Assembly (NCBI GenBank): GCA_028289645.1
Contig: JANQOK010000007.1
Span: 1-64,000 of the forward strand
Direction of reading: 5' to 3'
DNA length: 64,000 nt
Source of the DNA: Anderseniella sp.
GTDB taxonomy: Bacteria > Pseudomonadota > Alphaproteobacteria > Rhizobiales > Aestuariivirgaceae
Part shown: positions 54,893-62,606 of the stretch, piece after piece
How the letters are laid out: every line of letters starts with the position of its first letter
Numbering within the stretch: the stretch's first letter is position 1
Notes under the pieces: generated by a model
Told to the model about the DNA's origin: nothing
Seen by the model: the letters and a program-made list of their open reading frames with translations, nothing else
Database searches by the model: none
Made by a program: the position numbers and the translations under genes

Positions 54893-56611
54893 TCAGGCAG
54901 AGACTGTGTCTGCGCCGGCTATGCCAAGTTTCACCGTCTTCACCGGCTTGAGGGCTGCTGGTGGATGATGCGCCACGCATATGATGGTGGTTTTCGGAAG
55001 CAGAGCGCGCAGCACCCCGAACAGTTCGGCTTCCGCGTCGGGCCCCAGCGCACTGGTGGGTTCGTCAAGGATCAGCCATTTAGGCTTTGCCAGCAGGATA
55101 CGTGCGAACACCAGGCGCTGTTTTTCGCCCTCCGACAATCCTTCAAGTGCTGCCACTCCGTCCTGCTCCAGCACGTGTGAACGATGCTGCAAACCAACCT
55201 GCAGCAACACCGATGTCAACCTGTCCAAATCGACCGGCCGATCGTTGTCGGGATAGGTCAGCGCGGATGCAACTCCTTCGCCGAACAGGTACGGGTTCTG
55301 TGACGCAAAGAACATGGGTTGATCAGGCAGACTTATGCTGCCTTGCCCGTATGGCCAGATGCCGGCCAGCGCGCGCAGCAAGGTCGTCTTGCCAATGCCG
55401 GACGGCCCGCGCAGCCACACCCTCTCGCCGGCGGCAATGCTCAGATCATCTATGCAAACGATACTGCGTCCATCAGGTGTGAACAGCTTGAGGTCCGAAA
55501 CTTCAAGCCTGTCGGCGCCCGAGCGCCGCCGGTCAATCTCGCTTGGCACGTCTGGCATGCGGCCGGGATCGCCGAGCCGATCCAGCAAGCCGCCAAGACG
55601 GTCAGACACCGCAACGAAATTTGCAAGGTCGCGGTAGGAGAAGATGAACCAACTCAGCGTGGTGGTGACTCTGGAAAACGCGGATGCGAGCTGCATCAGT
55701 CCGCCAAGCGTCACTTCCCTGGCCAGATAAGCGGGCAAGGACAGGAAGATCGGGACCCTCAGAACGGTCTGGAAGTACGGTCGCGTGAACAGGCCGACAA
55801 TGAATTCACGGCCGATCAGGCGGCGCCAGTTGACGAGGATTTTCGAGAACCGGTCGTCGATCCGGTCCCGTTCAGCCGCCTCGCCGTTTGCAATGGCCAC
55901 TTCTGCCGCGTTGTCGCGCAATTGCACGAGCGAGTAGCGAAAGTCCGCCTCTCGTCTTTCGCGTTCGAACAGCAGCCCCTTCAGCGGCCAGCCGAGGACA
56001 TGGGTGAATATGCTCGACAGCAACACGTATATGAACGATGCCCAGACCAGGTAATGCGGGATGGATATGTTCAGGCCAAATGCCGAAAACTCCAGCGCAA
56101 AGGTGGACAGTGACCACAGAACCGTGACGTAGGAAAACAGGCCGATGATCCTGGTAAACAGATCCAGTGCCTCGCTCAGCAGGCCGGATACGAACAGACG
56201 GCAGTCTTCGGCTATGCGCTGGTCGGGATTTTCGAGGCCCTCCGGGGCAAGCCCTTCACGCAAATGCCAGTAGGACTTGTTGGCCAGCCAGAGGCTCAAT
56301 GCATGATCGGTAAGCCGCGTGCGCCATCTGATGATGATGAACTTGCGCACATAGTCAGAAACCAGGAAGCGTCCGGCGCTGAGTGCCGTAAGCGCAAAGA
56401 AGACACCAACCTGCTCGATGGCGACCGTCGCATCATACGCCTCCAGTGCATTGAAGAAATCGGCGTTCCAGGTGACAAAACGAAGCGCGATCCAGATGCT
56501 GAAAAGCTCCAGGCCGATTACAATTGCCAACAATCCGAGAGTTGCAGGTGCACCTGGACCTGACGCGGCGATCCGCGCCAGGTCCAGGATCCGGGCGAGT
56601 ACACGGCACAT
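54893..56611 (-). CDS. Single-chain ABC transporter of the YddA/SbmA/Rv1819c type
   Basis: The 572-residue protein fuses an SbmA/BacA-like membrane domain (about residues 20-330, including WNADFFNALEAYDATVAIEQVGVFF and SYWHLREG) to an ATPase with Walker A LRGPSGIGKTTLLRALAGIWPYG, signature LSEGEKQRLVFARIL and Walker B WLILDEPTSALG. Members of this family import peptides or, in Mycobacterium, cobalamin and bleomycin. It starts 6 bases after the TonB receptor stop, so receptor and transporter are translationally linked, which supports an import role for the receptor's ligand. Confidence 0.88.
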   Translation of the reverse strand: MCRVLARILDLARIAASGPGAPATLGLLAIVIGLELFSIWIALRFVTWNADFFNALEAYDATVAIEQVGVFFALTALSAGRFLVSDYVRKFIIIRWRTRLTDHALSLWLANKSYWHLREGLAPEGLENPDQRIAEDCRLFVSGLLSEALDLFTRIIGLFSYVTVLWSLSTFALEFSAFGLNISIPHYLVWASFIYVLLSSIFTHVLGWPLKGLLFERERREADFRYSLVQLRDNAAEVAIANGEAAERDRIDDRFSKILVNWRRLIGREFIVGLFTRPYFQTVLRVPIFLSLPAYLAREVTLGGLMQLASAFSRVTTTLSWFIFSYRDLANFVAVSDRLGGLLDRLGDPGRMPDVPSEIDRRRSGADRLEVSDLKLFTPDGRSIVCIDDLSIAAGERVWLRGPSGIGKTTLLRALAGIWPYGQGSISLPDQPMFFASQNPYLFGEGVASALTYPDNDRPVDLDRLTSVLLQVGLQHRSHVLEQDGVAALEGLSEGEKQRLVFARILLAKPKWLILDEPTSALGPDAEAELFGVLRALLPKTTIICVAHHPPAALKPVKTVKLGIAGADTVSA

Positions 56612-56617
56612 GTACTG

Positions 56618-58915
56618 TCAGAACAGCACGTTCAGGCTCGCGTGGAACGTTCTGCCCGGCCCGGTTTGCAACTCAATTGGGTTGGTTCTTGCCACTGCGT
56701 CGCTGGCTGTGCGGCCGAAGTTGGCGGCGCTGGCCTGGAAGTAGCGGGTGTCGAACACGTTCTTCACACCGAACCTAAAGATGGTGTTGTCCAGCGGCCG
56801 CCACTTTCCATGCAGGTCGAACACCGCATAGCCATCCGGGTTGAAATTGTTCGGATTGGAGTTTCGCTCCACGTCGGCTGCAAAGATGCCGATGGCTTCG
56901 AGGGTCAGATTTTGTTCAATGAACTCATAGCTGAGCCCGGCCACAACCTCCAGCGGCGGCGCGGTGTAGGGCGTCGTGGGTGACTCAGGGTTTACCTTCT
57001 GCACACCCTCCTGCCAGGTCAGGGAGATGTCGCCGCGCAACGCATCCGTGAACTGGTAGCCGGCAGTGGCTTCGATGCCCCACAGCTCGACGCTTGAGAG
57101 GTTGCGATAGGTGAAGTCATTTGTTCCGGGAATGTTGAAGAATGCCTGGATGAAGTCGGTGTAGTCAGCGTAGAAGCCGTTGATAGAAAAGAAACCGCGG
57201 CCGAACTTTCCGCGCAGGCCGATCTCATAATTGTCCACCGATTCCGGTCTCAGGTCAGGTGCCGGTATCAGATTGAAGAAGGTGCCCGGCAAGGATGTGT
57301 ACAACTGCTGCGCAGTCGGCATCTTGAAGCCCTGATTGAATGCCGCGTACAGGGAGTACTGGTCCGTCAGATCGAAGTTTCCGCCAACAGCAAACAGGAC
57401 CTTGCTTTTCGACACCTCAACCGGTTCCGATCCCACCACCGGCTGATAGTCAGGGTCGGGGCGCGGGTCGAGGTTGTAATAGGCGTGCCGCATACCCGGT
57501 GTGAGTTCGAAGCGGCCGCCGAGCAGTTCGATCTGATCCTGGATGTAGAAGTCAGCCCGGACCGTCGTGGCATTGGCAAAATTGAAACCGCCGCCTCGGG
57601 TCTCCGTCACGGTGTCCTGGGTCAAGTTTCGCACCACGTCGATGCGCTGATAGTCGGTGCGGGTGATGTCGCCATCGAAGCCCCATGTGACCGTATTTGG
57701 TATGCCGCCCGGGTCAAAGCGGGAGGTGAACTGGATGTCCAATTCACCAAACTTTTCCGCGAACGACAGGAAGTCTTCTTCGATAACATCGTCATCGTTG
57801 GCGAGCGTCTTGGTCTCAGTGCCGGTGCGTTCGTAGCCGCTCGGCGAGTAGCTCAACACCCACTTCACGTCGTCAATGAACGCTGTGCCCAGGCCCCATT
57901 GGTGTTCAAGCGCGAAGCGACCTCGGTACAAATCCAGCTTGCGGTCATAGTCGTCTACGACCACACCGGTTGGGTTTCCTGTAAAGGAGCTGAATTGCGG
58001 GCCGAGGACATTGTCGTACTGGACGTCAGTGACGCGGCTGAGATAGTCGGCAGACAGTTCAAACCGATGGTTGCTGAACGGTGTGAACACCAGCTTGCCC
58101 AGGCCACGAACGCTGCTCTTGTCCGTTGGATCAAGCTCATTACAGGGCGTTGCCCCGAAGTCGAGATTGCGCGGACAGCCATATATGCCGCCATCGGCAC
58201 GCGCCTTGCCGAACTTGGCTTCATTGGCATGAGTGTAAGCAATGCCGCCCAAGAAGCTCAGTGTCTCGGTCAGTTGCGAGGCGAACGTTGCCGCGGTGTT
58301 GATTTCATTGTCCAGACTGTCGAACGAGGTCTCGAGGTTGCCGCCCATGTCCCTTCCATCAAACAACACATCTTCAGGGTCGATGGTCTCAACCGCCACG
58401 ATGCCGCCCAGCGCGTCGGCTCCCCACAATACCGATCCGGGGCCGCGCACGATATCGGCCTGCTTGGTGAAGTTGAAATCGAAATAGTCCCGCGTACCGT
58501 CAATTATCCGCTCCGGGATGCGTGCACCATCCACCAACAACTGCACCCGGTTGCCGCCCACGCCGCGAATATTGAAGCCGCTGAATGTGTTGAACGGATC
58601 GGTGCCTGTCGTCTGGCGGATTACCTGCACGCCGGGTTCGTAGCGCACAAGCTCCTGAATGTCGTTGGAAAACCTGTCAGCCAGCTGCTCCTGGCCAATC
58701 ACCGTGATGTTGGCATTCACGTCCAGCGGCTTGCGTCCCTGGCGATCGCCGAAAATGGTGATCAATCCGAGCGAAATGCCATCACCTGTCGTGTCCTGTT
58801 GCACGACATCCTCATCCTCGCGCCCCTGAGTTTCAGCGTCCTGCGCATGAACAATGTTGACAGATGACAATAGTGTAGCGCCCGCCAGAATGGCGGTTGC
58901 AGATAAACGATTCAT
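56618..58915 (-). CDS. TonB-dependent outer membrane receptor (haem-receptor-like)
   Basis: The 765-residue receptor has a signal peptide (MNRLSATAILAGATLLSSVNIVHAQ), a plug domain (LDVNANITVIGQEQL, then NIRGVGGNRVQLLVDGARIPE and VRGPGSVLWGADALGGIV) and a beta-barrel ending in Phe. Overall it resembles haem/haemoglobin receptors, but the FRAP and NPNL boxes read FKMP and APDL and no His lies between them, so haem uptake is doubtful. It is the first gene of a two-gene operon with the YddA-like ABC transporter. An IRO-type box and a second palindrome lie upstream, pointing to iron control. Confidence 0.88.
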   Translation of the reverse strand: MNRLSATAILAGATLLSSVNIVHAQDAETQGREDEDVVQQDTTGDGISLGLITIFGDRQGRKPLDVNANITVIGQEQLADRFSNDIQELVRYEPGVQVIRQTTGTDPFNTFSGFNIRGVGGNRVQLLVDGARIPERIIDGTRDYFDFNFTKQADIVRGPGSVLWGADALGGIVAVETIDPEDVLFDGRDMGGNLETSFDSLDNEINTAATFASQLTETLSFLGGIAYTHANEAKFGKARADGGIYGCPRNLDFGATPCNELDPTDKSSVRGLGKLVFTPFSNHRFELSADYLSRVTDVQYDNVLGPQFSSFTGNPTGVVVDDYDRKLDLYRGRFALEHQWGLGTAFIDDVKWVLSYSPSGYERTGTETKTLANDDDVIEEDFLSFAEKFGELDIQFTSRFDPGGIPNTVTWGFDGDITRTDYQRIDVVRNLTQDTVTETRGGGFNFANATTVRADFYIQDQIELLGGRFELTPGMRHAYYNLDPRPDPDYQPVVGSEPVEVSKSKVLFAVGGNFDLTDQYSLYAAFNQGFKMPTAQQLYTSLPGTFFNLIPAPDLRPESVDNYEIGLRGKFGRGFFSINGFYADYTDFIQAFFNIPGTNDFTYRNLSSVELWGIEATAGYQFTDALRGDISLTWQEGVQKVNPESPTTPYTAPPLEVVAGLSYEFIEQNLTLEAIGIFAADVERNSNPNNFNPDGYAVFDLHGKWRPLDNTIFRFGVKNVFDTRYFQASAANFGRTASDAVARTNPIELQTGPGRTFHASLNVLF

Positions 58916-58986
58916 TGGAAGGCCCCTTGCCTGCTCAATTGTACTCAGAATTGGCTGGCTAAAGGCGAACGCGCCCCAAGGCTGGC

Positions 58987-59004
58987 TTGATATTCGAATA
59001 TCAA
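58987..59004. promoter_or_regulatory. Perfect 18-bp palindrome upstream of the TonB receptor
   Basis: TTGATATTC-GAATATCAA is a perfect palindrome 72-89 bases upstream of the receptor start and 2 bases from the IRO-type box. It has TGA-N10-TCA spacing and does not match the Irr consensus; the regulator is unknown. Confidence 0.55.
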
Positions 59005-59005
59005 A

Positions 59006-59024
59006 GTTGACTATTTTAGTCAAC
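59006..59024. promoter_or_regulatory. Candidate RirA (IRO) box upstream of the TonB receptor
   Basis: GTTGACTA-TTT-TAGTCAAC is a perfect 19-bp palindrome containing TGA-N9-TCA, the iron-rhodo box recognised by RirA in Rhizobiales. It lies in the divergent region between the receptor and the cupredoxin gene and could act on either. Confidence 0.65.
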
Positions 59025-59152
59025 AATTATTAAATACGCGTACGGAAAGGCCCTCCATCGTAAGGTTTGGTGCTGGTGGTCCGGTGCGGAGCATGAAATG
59101 GGTTCGGCCGCAGCCGTAAGGGAACAAGGACGGCTTCAACAAGGATTGAACC

Positions 59153-59653
59153 ATGATTTCAGATACACCGAGTTCAACGCGCCGCCAGGTGCTCAAAGCT
59201 GCCGTTGCCGTGGCATGTTGTGCCGGCGCGAAAATTGGCACGGCCGACGCCGCAGTGCCCACCACGGTCGACCAGATCACTGACCCGACTTCTACGGCGG
59301 CCCGGAACATGTTTCGGTTCGAGCCTGATTTCGTGAAGCTTCAACCGGGCGATGAACTGGTCTTCCTGAACAGCCGGTCACACCACACGGTCCACTCGGT
59401 TCCCGAGCTCTGGCCTGACGGTGTTCCCGCGGTCAGCATCGCACACCAGCCGGAGGCTTCCGTGCGCTTCGACAGGGAAGGGTACTATGGTTTCCGATGC
59501 CAGCGGCACGGTCAGTACGGCATGGTCATGCTGGTGGTGGTGGGGCGTCCATCCGGCGCTGACAAGGTACGCAAGGTGATCAACATTATGAAAGCCAAGA
59601 AACGCGAACGGGCCGGATTTACCAGGCTGCTGGACCAGCACGACCATTCATAG
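59153..59653 (+). CDS. Pseudoazurin-like blue copper protein
   Basis: The 166-residue protein has a twin-arginine-like signal (STRRQVLKAAVAVACCAGA) and a cupredoxin fold. Type 1 copper ligands are visible: His in SRSHHTVHSV and the C-terminal loop FRCQRHGQYGMVM giving Cys, His and Met with C-x2-H-x4-M spacing, as in pseudoazurin. It should be a periplasmic electron carrier. A charged C-terminal extension (KKRERAGFTRLLDQHDHS) is unusual. No copper nitrite or N2O reductase is nearby. It diverges from the TonB receptor gene and may share its iron-responsive region. Confidence 0.82.
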   Translation: MISDTPSSTRRQVLKAAVAVACCAGAKIGTADAAVPTTVDQITDPTSTAARNMFRFEPDFVKLQPGDELVFLNSRSHHTVHSVPELWPDGVPAVSIAHQPEASVRFDREGYYGFRCQRHGQYGMVMLVVVGRPSGADKVRKVINIMKAKKRERAGFTRLLDQHDHS

Positions 59654-59840
59654 TGCACAGACTGCGGTAACTGACCGGGCGTGTTTTTTTGGTGATCATA
59701 GCCGAGCTGATCGCTTGATCCGAAAATTGGATTTCGATATAGGTCAGCCAGGCACCGACCTGATTTGCGACATACGGGGGCCGAGCTTCGCACCGACGAA
59801 ACGGCTCCTTGGGTCGCCATCTTACAACAAGGATCAGGCT

Positions 59841-60218
59841 ATGGCGTCGCGAACTTCCGGAAAACTGAACATGGGGCGCGTGGCCTCCATCCTGCCGGTC
59901 AGTGACATACAGAAGTCATATCAATTGTATGCATCGATGTTCGGGTTCAGGAAGGCTTTTGAGAACGGCGATCCGGTCGGTTTCATGATCCTGAAAAAGG
60001 ATGAAGCAGAGATCCATCTGTCGCTTCAACCAGGGTACAAAGCACCAAAGTTCAATGTTGCCCATATGCTGGTTTCAGATGCCGACGCGGCCTATGAGGC
60101 CTGCCTGCGGCATGGTCTGCGCATCATAAAACGACTTCAGAACAAGGATTACGGCCTGCGCGCCTTTGTGTTCGAGGATGCCGACGGCAACCGCATCGAT
60201 GTCGGCGAGCCGATGTAG
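59841..60218 (+). CDS. VOC superfamily (bleomycin-resistance/glyoxalase-like) protein
   Basis: The 125-residue protein from ATG 59841 (AAGGAT upstream) shows the VOC pattern: GRVASILPVSDIQKSYQLYASMFGFRKAFENGDPVGFMIL, AEIHLSLQP, and FVFEDADGNRIDVGEP, where the last Glu-type position commonly binds metal. It resembles bleomycin-resistance-type VOC proteins that bind or modify small molecules. The open frame extends 126 bases upstream, but the VOC fold starts near 59870, so the short form is preferred. Confidence 0.75.
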   Translation: MASRTSGKLNMGRVASILPVSDIQKSYQLYASMFGFRKAFENGDPVGFMILKKDEAEIHLSLQPGYKAPKFNVAHMLVSDADAAYEACLRHGLRIIKRLQNKDYGLRAFVFEDADGNRIDVGEPM

Positions 60219-60246
60219 CCCGTGCAGCGGGCGCTAGGTCACCGAA

Positions 60247-60660
60247 TCACTCGGCGTCCTTTTCCAGGCGGACAATGATATCTACCCGGCTCACTTTCAT
60301 GCCGGCAGGCGTGGACGGCAGTCCGCTGACGGTGATCTGATCGTTCTCGATATCCATCAGTCGGCCTTCATCCTCCACGTAATAGTGATAGTGGTTGGAT
60401 GTATTGGTGTCGAAATATGACTTGTGGCCCTCAACAGCGACTTCTCTCAGCAAGCCAGCTTCGGTAAAAACGTTCAGCGTGTTGTAGATGGTCGCAAGCG
60501 ATACACGTATGCCTTCACTTACCGATTCAGAATGAAGCTGTTCTGCAGTTACATGACGATCGCCGTTTCCGAACAGCACGCCGCCAAGGGCCATGCGCGG
60601 TTTGGTTGGCCGGACGCCTGCGCTACGCAGTTTGATTTCCAAGTCTGTTGAACTCATCAT
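60247..60660 (-). CDS. irr: Iron response regulator Irr (Fur family)
   Basis: Irr is the haem-sensing Fur-family regulator of alphaproteobacteria; it is stable under iron limitation and controls haem synthesis and iron-storage genes. The 137-residue protein has the winged helix (VRPTKPRMALGGVLFGNGDRHVTAEQLHSE, then VSLATIYNTLNVFTEAGLL) and the Irr-specific histidine block FDTNTSNHYHYYVEDEGRLMDI in place of Fur metal sites and CxxC pairs. The N-terminal haem regulatory motif of Bradyrhizobium is absent, as in most Irr. The leftward gene is 137 bases downstream of the secreted hydrolase gene. Confidence 0.93.
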   Translation of the reverse strand: MMSSTDLEIKLRSAGVRPTKPRMALGGVLFGNGDRHVTAEQLHSESVSEGIRVSLATIYNTLNVFTEAGLLREVAVEGHKSYFDTNTSNHYHYYVEDEGRLMDIENDQITVSGLPSTPAGMKVSRVDIIVRLEKDAE

Positions 60661-60797
60661 TTTTCTACTCTAAACGCGCAACCATAAGGTGCATAGTGCA
60701 AAATAGTTCGGCTTTCATGCACTCAAGTCGCGCCGTTTGCCAGTGTATACAAAGGTACAGATTTTCCGAGTTGTGGATTGCCGGCGATGAAATGACG

Positions 60798-61799
60798 TCA
60801 TCGGGCGCCTGCCATGAACTCAACTATCGCGTCTATCAGGTCGGGTTTTACAGGTAGGCTCGGGTTCGCGTAAGTTGCAAGGTTGTCCTCTCGCGAATCC
60901 GTGCCGACCTCCTTGAGCACATGATTTACATCCGGCAGCAGTACGAGGGTCGAATTCGAACTGCCAGCATGCAGTTGCTCTGCATCGCTGACGGGCACCT
61001 GAATGTCGCGGCCGCCCTGCAAGATGAGCACAGGCAGTGAGACCTTTGAAATCATCTTGACCGGATCGTAGGCCATCAAGTCAGACATGAAGCCCTGAAC
61101 CTGAGGTGCGAACAGGCCCTGAAGCGCCGGATGAAACTTGCCCACGTCGACCTTGCGTCCCGCCTCCAGCTCATTGATGGCAGCGATCGCGTCATCCAGA
61201 AGCGGCTTGTTGGCCGGGTTGTCGCGCAACTGCTGGCGCAGTACGTCAGCGAACTTCCGTCCCGGCGAGGCGATAAGAACCAGTCCGCAAATCGGCGCGT
61301 TTCTCTGTGCGGCCAGCATTGCAACCAATGCCCCCTCGCTGTGACCGAGCAGCCAGATACAGGGCTGGCCGGATTGCGCCTGCGCCACCTTGATCCAGGC
61401 GTGAACGTCATCGGCGTAGTCGGCGAGGGTGACGTTGTTGGCGTCCTCAACGGCATTCCTGCTGCCGAACATGCCGCGCTTGTCAATCCTGACAGAACTG
61501 ATCCCGGCTTTGGCGAGGCCCTGTGCCAGATATCTGTAAGTAGCCGCAGAGACGCCCAGCGAGTTGTTCCCGTCCCGGTCGGTCGGCCCTGAGCCCGGGA
61601 TGATCAGTATGGTTGCCGAAGCGGTCGCATCTGGCGTCTGAAGAACGCCTTCCAGTGACCCCAGCGGGCCGGGTGCCTGCAATACTGTTTCACTGGATTG
61701 CGCGTTGCCAGACACAACGTGATCTCCAATCAGGGTGAACGCTGCCATCAGCAGGGTGAGCAGGACACGGCCGCATCCGGTCAGTCGCAGCAATGTCAT
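60798..61799 (-). CDS. Secreted alpha/beta hydrolase
   Basis: The 333-residue protein begins at ATG 61799 (AGGGAGAG upstream) with a signal peptide (MTLLRLTGCGRVLLTLLMAAFTLIG). An alpha/beta hydrolase domain of the dienelactone hydrolase/acylpeptidase-like type follows: oxyanion region IIPGSGPTDRDGNN, SVRIDKRGMFGS, nucleophile WLLGHSEGALVAM (GxSxG), acid in LILQGGRDIQVP and His in LPDVNHVLKEV. It is a periplasmic esterase or peptidase with unknown substrate. It starts 24 bases after the transaldolase-like gene and is probably cotranscribed. Confidence 0.82.
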   Translation of the reverse strand: MTLLRLTGCGRVLLTLLMAAFTLIGDHVVSGNAQSSETVLQAPGPLGSLEGVLQTPDATASATILIIPGSGPTDRDGNNSLGVSAATYRYLAQGLAKAGISSVRIDKRGMFGSRNAVEDANNVTLADYADDVHAWIKVAQAQSGQPCIWLLGHSEGALVAMLAAQRNAPICGLVLIASPGRKFADVLRQQLRDNPANKPLLDDAIAAINELEAGRKVDVGKFHPALQGLFAPQVQGFMSDLMAYDPVKMISKVSLPVLILQGGRDIQVPVSDAEQLHAGSSNSTLVLLPDVNHVLKEVGTDSREDNLATYANPSLPVKPDLIDAIVEFMAGAR

Positions 61800-61823
61800 C
61801 ACTCTCCCTATGTCGATGGCTAC

Positions 61824-62477
61824 TTACAGGATTTTCTGTCCGGTCTTGGCCCAGTCAGCGGTGAATGCATCCAGGCCCTTGTCGGTCAGCGGGTGCTTGA
61901 CCAGCGCCTTCAGTGTGGCGGGCGGCACGGTTGCCACGTCCGCCCCGGCGATGGCCGACTGCTTGACGTGGTTTACTGAACGGATCGAGGCAGCCAGGAT
62001 CTCGGTGCGGAAGTCGTAATTGTCGTAAATGGCGCGGATCTCCTCAATCAGCTCCATGCCGTCAAGGCCGATGTCATCGAGACGGCCGATGAACGGTGAG
62101 ATGAACGTGGCGCCGGCCTTGGCGGCCAGCAGCGCCTGGTTGGCATTGAAGCACAAGGTGACGTTGACCATGGTGCCTTCGCCGGTGAGCGTGCTGCAGG
62201 CTTTCAGCCCGTCCCAGGTCAGCGGCACCTTGATGGTCACGTTGCCGGCGATCTTGGCCAGATGGCGGCCCTCGGCGATCATGCCGTCGGCGTCCAGCGC
62301 GACCACTTCCGCCGATACCGGGCCGGGGATCATCTTGCAGATTTCGGCGATGGTTTCCTGGAAATCGCCGCCGGACTTGGCCACCAGTGACGGGTTGGTG
62401 GTGACACCGTCCAGCAGGCCCATGTCGGCGAGTTCGCGAATCTCATCAAGATCGGCAGTATCGGCAAAGAATTTCAT
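61824..62477 (-). CDS. tal: Transaldolase-like / fructose-6-phosphate aldolase (TalC/Fsa family)
   Basis: The 217-residue short transaldolase starts [36 protein letters not shown]. The Schiff-base lysine is in [15 protein letters not shown], followed by [31 protein letters not shown] and the C-terminal [18 protein letters not shown]. This short class includes both transaldolases of the pentose phosphate pathway and F6P aldolases, which sequence alone does not separate. It diverges from priA, an order seen in Rhizobiales, and heads a pair with the hydrolase gene. Confidence 0.92.
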   Translation of the reverse strand: MKFFADTADLDEIRELADMGLLDGVTTNPSLVAKSGGDFQETIAEICKMIPGPVSAEVVALDADGMIAEGRHLAKIAGNVTIKVPLTWDGLKACSTLTGEGTMVNVTLCFNANQALLAAKAGATFISPFIGRLDDIGLDGMELIEEIRAIYDNYDFRTEILAASIRSVNHVKQSAIAGADVATVPPATLKALVKHPLTDKGLDAFTADWAKTGQKIL

Positions 62478-62606
62478 TGAAACGGTCCATTAGATGATGG
62501 TGATTGGCGGGAACCTAGCACCGGTGCACAGCCAAGCCAATGACGAAGTGAGGCAGGCAGAGCCGTGGTTGATCCGGGCGCGGGTTTGCGCCAGCTTGGA
62601 CTGCAC

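Noticed and set aside
57485-58867. A 460-codon open frame on the plus strand
   Set aside because: It is antisense to the TonB receptor, has no recognisable domain, and results from codon bias of the real gene.
59654-59695. Terminator after the cupredoxin gene (CGGT-AACTG-ACCG before a run of seven T)
   Set aside because: The stem has only 4 bp and is separated from the T-run by extra bases; too weak to list as a feature.
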